Shown here: positions 35,685 to 46,188 of the stretch, piece after piece
How positions within the stretch are numbered: the first letter of the stretch is position 1
How the letters are laid out: each line of letters begins with the position of its first letter
From: Mortierella sp. BCC40632
Taxonomy: Eukaryota > Mortierellomycota > Mortierellomycetes > Mortierellales > Mortierellaceae
DNA length: 64,000 nucleotides
Assembly: GCA_011634665.1 (NCBI GenBank)
Contig: WAEK01000011.1
Coordinates: forward strand, 1-64,000
Direction of reading: 5' to 3'
The notes under the pieces: generated by a model
Told to the model about the DNA's origin: nothing
Database searches by the model: none
The model's input: the letters and a program-made list of their open reading frames with translations, nothing else
Made by a program: the position numbers and the translations under genes

Positions 35685-36514
35685 CCCTAAAGCTGTTGGT
35701 TTGAAAGTAGGAAGAAGAAAGAATCTTTAATCCGTTTCACTCTTTTCACACACAGAGAAAGAGAATGAGTCCACATGATTCGCTCGTGCTCAATTTTTCT
35801 TTTCTTTTCTTTTTTTTTAGTGAGGCGGGGACAAAATCTTTTTTATATATTTTTTTCCTTTCCTGCTTCATCATTGTTAATCCATGTAGCTCCAATTAGA
35901 TCCGTCTTCTTTTATTCTTTCTCTCCCTCTCTCCTTCTCTTTCTCCTTCCCCTTCTCCTCTCTCTCCTTCTTCTTCTCCTTCTCCCCCCTCCCCTCTCCC
36001 CTCTCCTCGCCTCTTGTAATCATATTCCAAATCTATCCGTAGCATATTAAATGACCAAAAAAAAAAAAAAAAAAAAAAAAAAGGGCTAGGAAGTCTCGTG
36101 GCAACAATGGTATCCTTCTTGTTACGCCAAATCTCTACTATGACAGAGAGAGAGAGAGAGCGTCCACCTTTTTCTTTTTTTTCTTTTCTTCTTATTACTG
36201 CTCTGATGCTCCAAACCAATGACCATCAATTCTTCGTCTCTTTTCTTCTGCTTTCTCTTCCTCTTCGGATACGTGTGTGCATGTGTATGTTGTATATGTA
36301 TGCGTGTGTAAAGAGTTTCTCTGATCAAAGAACTATAATCCCTTCCCCTCCCTCAATTCCTCCCTCATGGTCCTCTCTTCCTGTTAATACAGCAAGACAG
36401 GTGAAACAGAAGAGAGGGGCAAATAAAAAGAAGTGATAATGTAGACTAGCCTTGACAAGAGATAGAGTAGGGTAGGGGAAAGATAGAAGAAAAAGGAGGG
36501 GAGGGGGGGGGGAC
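35685..36514. other. Convergent 3' region between LEA2-like and AP-2 alpha genes
   Basis: It holds pyrimidine-rich stretches (CTCCTT-type, 35920-36010), an A run of about 25 at 36058-36082, and GA tracts. No gene seen. It holds the 3' flanks of both neighbours. Confidence 0.55.
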
Positions 36515-39500
36515 TTAGCGCGAAGGATTGAAAAGCATAGCAGTCTGCAGAATATCCTTCAATTGCTTCGAAACTACGTCCGAGGTTGTCCTGATTGTCA
36601 AACGGTACATCTAGAAGAAGGAACAAAAAATAGAAAAGAAACAGAAGATCTCTCGTTGGCTTTAGAAAGAAAGAAAGAAACCCCATTAAAGCAAGGAAAG
36701 CAAAAAGAAAAAAATAGAAAACTTACGTTTGTCTCACGGTTCGGCTCAAGACGCAACAGACATCCAACCTTGCCACTGGTCGAGGTATTGAACACTCCCG
36801 TGGCCACAAGGTTGCCTGGTTTAGGATCCACATTGTCACAAACCCCCATTCGATGACCAGAAATCACCGCTCGTGCACGCTCCATATCCACCGATCCTGC
36901 AGCCTTGAAAATCTCTTGTGCCTCTCGAGGTGCTCCTCCAATCTGCTTCCAACGCGTGAAAAAGTCGGCACTCGACAATTGAATCGGCTCAATAAACCGA
37001 GTCAACAACACGGGCAACTTGAGATAAATACTCTGCACCGAACCTGCCTGGTATGAAATTCGAATCATTGGCACCTCTGTCACAATCTGTTGACATTCAA
37101 GACTGTACAGTTGTTGGATCTGAGTGGAGGGTCCGATCGACGTTGCCAACGTATGCGAGCTTGCAATCACTAATCCCTCGGGAGAGTCTACAGTTACTGT
37201 GAACGAGTTGAGTTGCGTATGCGTCTTGTTGCCGAAATACATGGCAAGACGACCCAGATGTCCATGGTACTCGGACTTGATGCCAATCTGAAGGATACTG
37301 TCCTCATACAACACTCCATCTGCTCCATCCCGCAACCGGTTGAACCACTTCTCGTAACCAGGTGCCAGCTGCTCCTTCCAGGTCAGACCAGCCTTGGCAG
37401 CTGGAGCCGCTTGTGACGCCCCATTGTTGTTCGCTCCATTCGATGATGACGATGCACTTGCTCCTGCTGCCGCTGCCGCACCATCGTCGCCTGCAGTGCC
37501 GCTCACGCTCTGAGCAGCTAATCCTGTAACTAGGTCTTCCACACTGGCGTTCTCATTTCGTTCCTTGGCTGCAATCAGGTTGGCTGGAGTCTTTTCATTC
37601 GAATCCTTTCCACCAATGTTCCAAGTTCGCTTGTCCTCAGTCTGGCCCGTCTTTTCATTCAATCGAGACAATAACGCCGACTCTCGTTCGGGGAATTGGG
37701 GCATCTCTTCACAAACGGTTTGAAGGAGATCATCCGAGGGCATCGTCGCAATCGCCATATACTCGCAGGCACGTTGTTGGAGTTCGGCATCGAGTACGTG
37801 ACGGTATTGGTTGAAGACGGCCAGAATAGCCCCCTTGATCTCGGGGAAAAGATTCACAAATTTGATATACGTCGAGAGCAACAATGCACGGGTTGCCAGT
37901 GAGCACAATCCAAATCGAGCATGAAGAGTATTGAACTGTTCGATTGGAGAGGCTCCAGGAAGGTTGGCGATTAAGTGACCATATTCACCTAGAATGTACC
38001 CTCCCACCTTCAACATATTCTCGTGACAATGAGGAGATTGCATGTAATGGAGTACCATCTTGGCAGCATACTCTTGAAGATTCTCGTGGTTCGTCACAAT
38101 CTGAACCACTCTGTACCAGACCTCCTCTCCAACGTGGTCACCTGCAGTGCTGATAAGCTGCAGAATCACATCGACATACCACGAGTGCTCTGTCGCATAC
38201 TTTTCGGTCATGATGGCGATCTTGAGAACCATCTCCTCACGGAGCGCATAATCGGCAATATGAAGGTACCGGATAAGTTCCGAGACAATGGTTTTAGCGT
38301 TCGTGACATCGCACATACTGTACAAAAGATCCAGACCACGGCGGCGAACACTAATGTCCTTGTCCCGCAACGACAAAATGATAGTTTCCTCATGTTTCTT
38401 AATCTCGTCCAGCTCGTCGGTTACGGCCGCCAAGTGAGCCATGGTTTCCAATCCCAGGTAGCGAACGTTGGTCTCCTTGGAGAGGATGAACCGAGCAAGG
38501 ATAGCAGTTGCCTGACGAACAATGTCGGATTCACAGTCCAGATGAATTGCCAGGTTGATGGCTTCAAAGAGAATGGCATTCTGGGCGTTGTTGTGTTGCA
38601 CGTTTCGGGGTGTCTCTTGCGAGTTATTGATGATAGTCTGGAGGACACTGTGGAGCATTTCGGACATGTTTGGGTCCTCTATTTTAGGAAACAATAAAAG
38701 AGGTCGGTTGATTAGAGAATGACCTCCCTAATGGTGTTAGCTGTTTTCCAAGTATCTAATCAAGTAATTGCATACGCACCTGTGGGTGGAAAGTATTGCA
38801 GCAGACGCAGCAGCTTGATTTGCAGCCATGGAATAGGAATCTTGTAGTACACATAGTCGGCCGAAAAGTCCCTCTCCACAATAACCTATATCCACAAACG
38901 AGTTCAGGTGTTGCCATGGTTAGTACAATGTCCAGAATTGAAAAGATAGAAAAGACAAGGGAAAAAAGAAGGGTCGCCCACCTTGTGCAGTCGCATAATA
39001 GCCTTGGGGATCACCATCATGAAGGACTCTGGATACTGTTGGGCCAGAGCCGTGATCAGACTGGTCACGGATAGACAGACGCCCAAGTCGTAGTCATCGA
39101 TAATGTTGGTGATACGCTCAGCCCAATCTGGCGCAGGAATCACGTCGGGGTGCTTCCTGAATAACCTTAGCATGGTCAATGCCGCCTTTTTCTTGACAAA
39201 GCTCTTTGAATTTCTATGGGACCAACGGATATTTACACACACATATCCGTTCATATAAAAATAGTCGTCATGAATAAAAGAAAATGTGAGCACAAGAAAT
39301 CGTGTCCACTCCGAGAGCATCGTATAATCGAGAGACGAGGCCAGCACTGTGTGGGAGAGCGAACAAAGAGAAAGAGAGAGCCAAAGAGAAAGAGAGGATT
39401 ATCCAGAACTTACGGCGAAACCAAGAGTCGGTGAACATCACCCGCTAGAGACTCGGCCATTTCCCTGCCTCCAATGTTGGCAATGGCGTGAAGAGCCAAA

Positions 39501-39660
39501 CAGTTGTGTATCTCGTTATTGTCGTCCAGGTCCTTTCGTATCGAGTTGACAACTAGTCGTACTAGATCACTGTTTTCATGCATCAGGAGCGTTATCCCAA
39601 GGTATCCCTAATTACGTTGAGAGACGTGGAAAGAGAGACTTTAGTGTCGTCTGCAAGACA

Positions 39661-39695
<35 letters not shown>

Positions 39696-39864
39696 ATGTG
39701 AAATGGTGCCTTACGATCTGCTTCTCGCTGTACTTGTTGCTGGAAATGAGATTGACCGCCTCCATGTGTCCAAAGTCAATGTCCCATCCGAGGATATACA
39801 TGTAGAGGAGTTTGCAGACGTATTTCTTCTTGTCATATCCACTAAGACTTCCCTCTACCGAGAT

Positions 39865-39940
<76 letters not shown>

Positions 39941-40318
39941 TGAGAAAACTTGTCTAGACTCGCCATCGACTCCCAAGAGTTGGTCTTGGCCCTGGAAAAG
40001 GGGAGGGGGCTGGTCGGTACCTTTGAACTTTGTGCGAATGTTAGCCATCTCTTTGTTGATCCTCTTTTCTTCCAGTTCACGGACGCGACCTATCAGCAAT
40101 GACATGCAGCCAGAGGCGATGATGACAATGATAGCGGTAATGATGATGATGATGACGATGATGACGATAATGATGATGATGGTGAGTGGAGTTTCCCCTG
40201 GACTGGATGCATGCATGCATGGCAAAAGTAAAGACTACGAATGCTGCTGCAAAAGAGGAGACAGGGACGTACAATTGCGAATGTCCGCGATGAACACGGT
40301 CAGTCCACGCATAGCCAT
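36515..40318 (-). CDS. APL3: AP-2 complex subunit alpha (clathrin adaptor large chain)
   Basis: Alpha-adaptin links plasma-membrane PIP2 and cargo to clathrin in endocytosis. The first exon (40318-40273) encodes [15 protein letters not shown]. It joins to [18 protein letters not shown], the alpha-adaptin N-terminus, then [19 protein letters not shown] and [19 protein letters not shown]. The trunk of helical repeats runs to about residue 600, followed by an alanine/serine/asparagine hinge (about 37580-37400) and the ear domain. The last exon, 36610-36515, adds only [11 protein letters not shown] through FNPSR. Its phase matches the exon ending NRETN across intron 36611-36726. The basic PIP2-binding patch KKKYVCK is intact. 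An alternative start three bases-triplets in, at 40312, gives MRGL, the usual animal start. Introns near the 5' end hold a GA microsatellite and GATGAT repeats. Confidence 0.95.
39867..39932. repeat. (GA)n microsatellite in an AP-2 alpha intron
   Basis: About 33 GA units with one or two interruptions, between the exon encoding ...IRTKFKG and the exon starting [10 protein letters not shown]. Confidence 0.9.
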
Positions 40319-40857
40319 GATGGAAAAGTCTACTCGCTGAGCGGATAAAATCTAGGGAGGATGTGGAGGACGGGGAAGACGAGGAGTGGGAGAAAGGGAA
40401 AAGGGCGACCGTTGCTTGGTGCAGAGAGGATCGAGCGAATCAAGAAGTTGTCTCAGGTGAGCCAAAGGAGAAAGGGGGAGGAGAGGAAGAGTGATGACGG
40501 GAGGGAGAGGGTGATGGCAGCAGCGATGGATAAAGATTGACCAGGGCAAGTGTAGATAGACTGGCCTCAAGAAGAAGAGCAAGAGAAGCGCAGGAAAGAA
40601 GGAAGGAGGATGACAATGATGACCAATGGGGATAGATGGAAAAAAGGAGTGGATGTGATGGACGAAGCAGAACAGGGAAAAGTCTAATTGGAGAGGACAC
40701 TATTTCCTCCATGGTCCTCTTTATTTCCAGATCGAGTATTTTTCGCTCTACATGTCTCTGGGTACGAAAGCCGTTTACTTTGCCTTCTCTCTCCACATTT
40801 CTCTCCTCAACTCTGCTCTTCCACACGCACAGTGGCCTAGGAGAGGAGAGAGAAAGA

Positions 40858-41010
40858 GAGTGAGAGTGAGTGAGAAAGAGAGTAAGAGAAAGAGAGTGAG
40901 AGTGAGTGAGAAAGAGGGTAAGAGAAAGAGAGTGAGAGTGAGTGAGAAAGGGAGTAAGGGAAAGAGAGTGAGAGAAAGAGAGTGAGAGTGAGAGAAAGAG
41001 AGTGAGAGGA
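40858..41010. repeat. 36-bp purine minisatellite upstream of AP-2 alpha
   Basis: The unit GTGAGTGAGAAAG recurs at 40866, 40902 and 40938, that is every 36 bases, within an all-purine-plus-T array of about four imperfect copies. It lies about 550 bases upstream of the AP-2 alpha start. Confidence 0.85.
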
Positions 41011-41227
41011 GAGAAAGAGAAAAGAGAAAGAGAAACAAGATTTCTATCACTAACTACGAAGGAGAAGCCATAGTGGAAGCTGGTACCATCCAACTCTCGG
41101 GTCCCAACTCCCTAGGCGAACCGTGCTCGGTCAGCTCGGCTCGCTCTGTTAGCAAGGGAGTAACTCTTCCACGAGGAAAAGGTTGCTGAGTTAAACTGCC
41201 ATTAACCAAAAATGTGTGTATCGTACC

Positions 41228-41515
41228 TTAGGAACGGGCGGCAAACAGGTAGACAAACAAACAGTCAGGAGTCAAAGGTGGTACAAAGCTGCAGAATGGC
41301 AATGGTTGGGAATGTAGAGTCTTGGATGAGATGATCGGTCGGGGATCGATACCATACGGCCTCTTCTCCTCCTCGCTAGACGGGCATGGGCTCTCGTCAA
41401 GATCACGGCGTAGCCAAGGATGAATTAAGTGAAGCACCTGTGCGTTGTCCGCTACTAGGGGTGTCGGCCTTCCATCCTCCCCAACAGGCGAAAGAGCCGG
41501 TTTCTCGGTCGCCAT
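41228..41515 (-). CDS. Possible small protein gene (doubtful)
   Basis: A 95-codon frame begins MATEKPALSPVGEDGRPT and is not low-complexity in its first 60 residues. It lies divergently, about 390 bases from the dehydrogenase start. No domain recognised, and there are no clear splice partners downstream. It may be a chance frame. The rest of 40319-41907 shows no other gene. Confidence 0.2.
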   Translation of the reverse strand: MATEKPALSPVGEDGRPTPLVADNAQVLHLIHPWLRRDLDESPCPSSEEEKRPYGIDPRPIISSKTLHSQPLPFCSFVPPLTPDCLFVYLFAARS

Positions 41516-41907
41516 GCCACTCTATGCTGTTTAATTCGGCTGCCATTGCATTTAAGCTCGTGCCTGTTGCCCTGTGCTTGTGCTAATGCTTGAACCTGTA
41601 GGAGAAAGGAGGGGGAGAGAAGAGAGACTAGGCTGACCTAGAAAAATAAAATGCCCAGACCACAGACCCTCTCTCGGCAGGGGAATTCGGCTGAGCATTG
41701 CAACACCACTCAAACGAGGCAAAGTGACAGGAGACCCAATCCCAATAAATACCTTCCCGCCCAATCCCGTCCTTCTCTCTTCCTCTTTTCCTATCCTCCA
41801 TTACTTCTCATTCAGTCTCTATTCCCCTCCCTCCCTTTCCCCCATTTGCCATTCCTTCTCCTCTGAGCTACACACTCATCACAGTTTCATTTCTCATTCC
41901 TACCACC

Positions 41908-43245
41908 ATGACCCGTCCTACCAATAGTACCAACCTTGTCGTCGTGATCACAGGCTGCGATACCGGGTTTGGAGCAGAGATTACAGAGGATCTCTTTAAC
42001 CGTGGTGGATACACGATTTACGCCACCTGCTTGACCGATAAGGCTGTCAATGCCTACAATGCCAGAGATTCTTCTCGCCTGAGAGCCCTTCAAGTTGATG
42101 TTACCAACCAAAACGATGTCAACCGCCTGCGCGAGCAGGTTGAGGCAGAATGCCCACAAGGTGTCTATGCGGTTCTGAACAATGCAGGTAAAAAAAAAAA
42201 AAAAAAAACCTCTATCTCGAGCAAGAGGCCACACCAGATCTTACCAGGAATGCGCTTGATTTTACTCACCTCTGAATATCATGCATAACCTGTCACGTTG
42301 ATTAGGCATCTATGCTGGTGGATTCTTTGACTTTGCCACTGAGGACAGTTTCCAGGTAGGATACCTTCATGTGACAACTGTGGAAACATTTTAAAAAAAA
42401 AAAAATGCACAGCTGCATCTGGGTCTTTTTACTACAAGCTTTTTTTTTTGTTGGGGGGGAAAAAAGAAGTGGGAACCAGATACTCTTTTTATTTATTTCG
42501 TTTTCAAGATCAGCACCTGTCGTGTCAACACTGGAATGAGCAAAAGGGATCTTGACCCATTCACATTTTACTTATATTTATTTACTTTTCTGTGTCTCTT
42601 TAGAAAATCATGGATGTCAACTACATGGGAATCATCCGTATCACAAAGGCCATGTTGCCCAGTATGAGAACCTATGCCAAGTCGCGTCATACTCCCCAAG
42701 GGAAGGATCTCCCTCGTGCGCGTCTTATCTCCATCACCTCCGTCGCTGGTCGTGCCAACCCTCCCGCCCATGGTGGTTACAATGCCTCGAAGCATGCCGC
42801 AGAATCGATCATGGACACTCTTCGCGTGGAATTGTCTCCCTGGGAGATTGATGTCTCCATGCTGGAACCCTTCTATGCAAAGACTCCTCTGGTGGAATCC
42901 GCTCACTTGGTTTTGGGGCGCTCCTGGAATAATGCTGATCTCGATACTCAGAAGATGTACGGTCCCTCCTTCATCCAGGGAGTCCAGAAACATACCGAAG
43001 AGATCTACAAAAGAGCCATGCCCTCCAAATGGGTTGTTGATGCTGCCGTGAATGCGATCCATAAGAAGAGAGGAGCGGCCAAGGCCCGGAACTTGATTGG
43101 CTTTTGGTGGGTGGGTTCGTTGATCCGCTTCCAGGAAATGGCCCCCTCTTGGTTGATCGACTTTTTCACAAAGCTTGCCATGCGCCGTTCCGGTGCCTGG
43201 CCCTCGAATCCTTTTATGGTCGAGAATACAAAGAAGGAAGACTAG
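41908..43245 (+). CDS. Short-chain dehydrogenase/reductase, retinol/hydroxysteroid dehydrogenase-like
   Basis: An NAD(P)-dependent oxidoreductase. Exons 41908-42187, 42306-42355 and 42604-43245, all phases matching, give 323 residues. Seen: the cofactor loop TGCDTGFG (residues 15-22), NNAG (91-94), the catalytic asparagine in DVNYMG (N116), serine in ITSVAG (S156), and Y169/K173 in YNASK. The spacing S-13-Y-4-K is correct. The arrangement and the C-terminal extension with aromatic residues resemble the SDR9C group (retinol and 17-beta-hydroxysteroid dehydrogenase-like). Substrate is not determinable. Intron 1 begins G|GTAAAA followed by a long A run. Adding the 50-base middle exon to the others restores the Rossmann fold exactly, which supports the model. 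Confidence 0.93.
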
Positions 43246-43665
43246 GCGGAGAAATATACTAGCTAAATTCAGTCCACTATACCAATTCACTTGTCGCTCG
43301 TCCCCTCAGTCTTGTTTTGACGCCATGACCCCTGGTCAACATTCCTCAACTGGCGACAATTTTTTTTTTTTTATTTTTTTTTTCTTTGTTCCAACATTCT
43401 TTATTTTGCTGGATGAAGGAGTGGTATTCGTTTGGCTCCACAATAGTTGCCTACAAGAAAGAAAGGAAAGATGAAGTAAAAAGAAGAAAAGAAATGAAAA
43501 ATAAAGGGGAGAAAGAAGGGTTTGTTTTATCCTATCTATCTCTCTCCTTTTCTTTTTCTTTTCTCTCTTCTTTTCTTTCTCTCATAATGTCCGGCTCCAC
43601 CATTGCACTTCATCCTCACACTTCGTTCATAAAATCCTCCAGCAGCATCCCTTAGAGTTATTTTT
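43246..43665. other. Convergent 3' region, SDR and RPN6
   Basis: T-rich and purine-rich stretches only. AATAAA occurs at 43501-43506 but belongs to no obvious 3' end. No gene seen. Confidence 0.55.
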
Positions 43666-44699
43666 TTAGGTGAGCTTGGAGGCCTTCTCGTACAGACTCT
43701 CGACAACATTGGCCATGTTCTTCATCGTCTCCAGTGCACCGTCGTATGTCTTGTCTACTGGTGTCTCCTCAAACACTACCAAGCATCCAGCTCCCTGATC
43801 CAACACTCCGTGGAAAGTCTTGTCTAGAATCATCTGCGAAAGTTTTGTCTCGACTTGCTGTGCTGGCAATTTGATAATCTCGGCAATGTGCGAGATCTCG
43901 ACCCGTGAGAAGGGCTCGATCACTCGAACAAGGTTCTGCTCCAACAACTTGTCATAGAGCGACTCTAGATGATTCCGGATAATAGGGTCGTTTCCAAGCT
44001 CTATAGGATTACAAAAGGCATGTATAAATATAAGTGAGTGCGCTTGAGGACCATACACCTCCGTTCCCCTTTAACATGGCTCAGCAAACAGCCGCGTCCC
44101 TTCCTTACCACTGCGATAGGCTGCAAGGGCCTGCTCAAACTCTTGCAACGAGCGGTTCTGATGAGCCGATGCAATCGCCTTCATAGCCTCTACTTCGATA
44201 CCACGGTATTTGAGTGCTACTTTGCTGTTCAGAATCGACTGGATGTCTTCGGACTAGAAATAAAAAATAATATCGATTCAATCTTTGGTGTTAGTATTTG
44301 CGCCCCTTTATGATAATAGATCATATCCAACCTTCTCAGGACCATGACAACGACTTTTCATTCATACCAGGTTCAACATGACTTTGCAAAGCAACATGTA
44401 CTTCAATGCTGAGATTGCTCTAGGATCATCAAGAGATGCATATCCTTCCAACGTCTCATAAAAGTAAGAGAAAGCCGTCTTGTAATCCTTTTCCTCTGCA
44501 TGAAGAATTCCTGATTGCATATCCAGTGCAGCCTGAAGCAAAGGCGGGCAGTAAATGGCGTTTGCTGACGTACGCGCTGAAGTCAAAGCAGCCTAAAATT
44601 TCAAAAGAGGAAAGGAGAGAGAAAGAGAGAGAGGGAGAGAGAGAGTATGTTAGAATAAATCGATATTTCTTGAATTCCAGCTACTATCACAGAAAGACG

Positions 44700-44735
<36 letters not shown>

Positions 44736-45761
44736 TTGGTGTTTCATGCTTACCTTGGCTTTAGGAAGGTTACGCAATGCATGGCAGACTCTGCTCTCCA
44801 ACAACTGAACCTCAACGAGGACCATCTTGTCATCCAATTTCTTCAACTCCTTGAGTAACGTCGCCACCAACGCCAACGAGTCACTATACATTTTGTTGTC
44901 GAGGTAAAGGGCGATCAAACGGGTCTCTAGCGCCTGCTTCAAAAAGATACGCTTCTCCTGAACTGTCCATTGGATCGTTTGCTTGCACACGTCGATCTGG
45001 AGTGGAAGCGTGTTGGGGATCTCTGAAAAGTAGTCGATCAATGTCCGGACTAATCAAGATTTTTTTTTTTTTCGAACAAAGCACGGTTGTGATTTGGGTC
45101 AGCTTCAACTGTTTTCAAACCGAGTTCAATATCTTTGCATCTTTCTTTTACACTTTTTCAGGTAAATAAGAACCTACTAATCTTTGCGGTCTTGGCCTTG
45201 GGGATAGAAGTGATCAACGTCCGTGAGTCGTGAATAAGAGCTGCAAGCTCATTTGGACGGCTAGTTGTTGTTGTCGTTTCGGGTTGAGAGAACCAAGACA
45301 AAGCAAGAGTGAGGAAACATGAAAACACTGGAACCATTGGGTAACAAAGTCTTTATCCCGACGTTCTTTTTCACACATCTCTTTTCAGGAACCTGGTCAA
45401 GACAAGAAACGCGTTTGGAACAGAAAAAAAGGTAAAGAGAGGGAAGGGGTCACCTACTGGAGATCGCGGTAGCATTGCGCCAACTTCAACAATGCTGTCT
45501 CCTGATCGTTCCTCGCGCCTTCGCCTACAAACATGTTTTGCCATGAAGGCTCGGTTAGTCATCTCCACATGAGAAAAGTAGAAAAAGACTGACACCAATA
45601 AAACGAATGGAGTGAAGAGAGGGATGAAGGAGGCTGAAGGAAGGGAAAAGAGACATGCCTGTGCCTGCATTCGCTAGAATGGTCTGGTAAAGAGGAATGG
45701 CCTGCTCGGGCGACGTCTTGCGGACTTCCTCGGCCTGTGCGATAGTAACGGCTGCTGGCAT
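43666..45761 (-). CDS. RPN6: 26S proteasome lid subunit RPN6 (PSMD11)
   Basis: Rpn6 is a PCI-domain lid subunit that clamps the lid to the 20S core and the ATPase ring. The start at 45761 gives [15 protein letters not shown]. Later exons give [53 protein letters not shown], then [20 protein letters not shown] and [14 protein letters not shown]. The PCI end reads [37 protein letters not shown] and [14 protein letters not shown]. These are strong family signatures, and the length (about 420) fits. Intron 1 (45658-45525) uses a GC donor, GCATGT. Other introns are GT-AG, two with long homopolymers (34 A at 44700-44733 on the plus strand). The gene shares a 427-base divergent promoter with RPN7. 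Confidence 0.95.
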
Positions 45762-45966
45762 TGACGTTCCTTTTCCTTTTCTGTTTCTTTTTGGTTGTCC
45801 CGATGCTTAAATGTCGATGGAATGAAGAAGCTGGGTTCTTTTCTTTCTTTTGGAGTTCTTTTGGCTTTGGTCCTGAGTAAGAGCTGTAAGTGAGAGGAGA
45901 GGTGAAAGTGGTAACGATACGCGTAAGGCTTCATGTAGGAGAAAACACACTAATTAGTAGCTTCCG

Positions 45967-45974
45967 TGACGTAA
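45967..45974. promoter_or_regulatory. CRE/ATF-like site TGACGTAA
   Basis: TGACGTAA matches the consensus bound by CREB/ATF and yeast Sko1-type bZIP factors. It sits mid-way between the RPN6 and RPN7 start codons. Binding here is inferred only. Confidence 0.45.
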
Positions 45975-45987
45975 CCGCCATCATTCT

Positions 45988-46017
45988 GAGGGAAGGAGCG
46001 CGTATGCGCCTTCCCTC
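45988..46017. promoter_or_regulatory. Imperfect palindrome in the proteasome promoter
   Basis: GAGGGAAGGAGCGC and GCGCCTTCCCTC face each other across GTAT. The arms match over 12 bases apart from a two-base insertion in the left arm. Such a long inverted repeat is not explained by the surrounding low-complexity sequence. It could be a site for a dimeric regulator. Confidence 0.5.
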
Positions 46018-46188
46018 AACTTTGACCACCTGCATCCTTTTTCATTTCTAGAGCCATTAGGACCCCAAGTCAAGTTCACTCACCCCACCTCACCTCAGGA
46101 AGAGACAACACTCAGCAACTACACCACCACCAAAAAAAAAGCAACAAACAAAGAGACGCGAAAAAAAAAGTAGAAACGAGTGGCAACC

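Larger units (their letters stand above)
45762..46188. promoter_or_regulatory. Shared divergent promoter of RPN6 and RPN7
   Basis: 427 bases separate the two start codons, one read in each direction. The arrangement suits equal supply of two subunits of one complex. Sites seen inside it: a TGACGTAA bZIP-type motif and a 30-base imperfect palindrome (separate entries). The yeast proteasome element GGTGGCAAA is not present exactly. Confidence 0.7.

Noticed and set aside
38023..38697. 224-codon plus-strand frame
   Set aside because: It is antisense to AP-2 alpha exons, whose protein is strongly conserved. A shadow frame.
40858..41010. CRISPR-like direct repeats
   Set aside because: The units are contiguous purine minisatellite copies without unique spacers, in a eukaryotic genome.
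46021..46030. TTTGACCACC as a proteasome-associated control element
   Set aside because: It differs from TTTGCCACC by an inserted A in the core. Not a credible Rpn4-type site.
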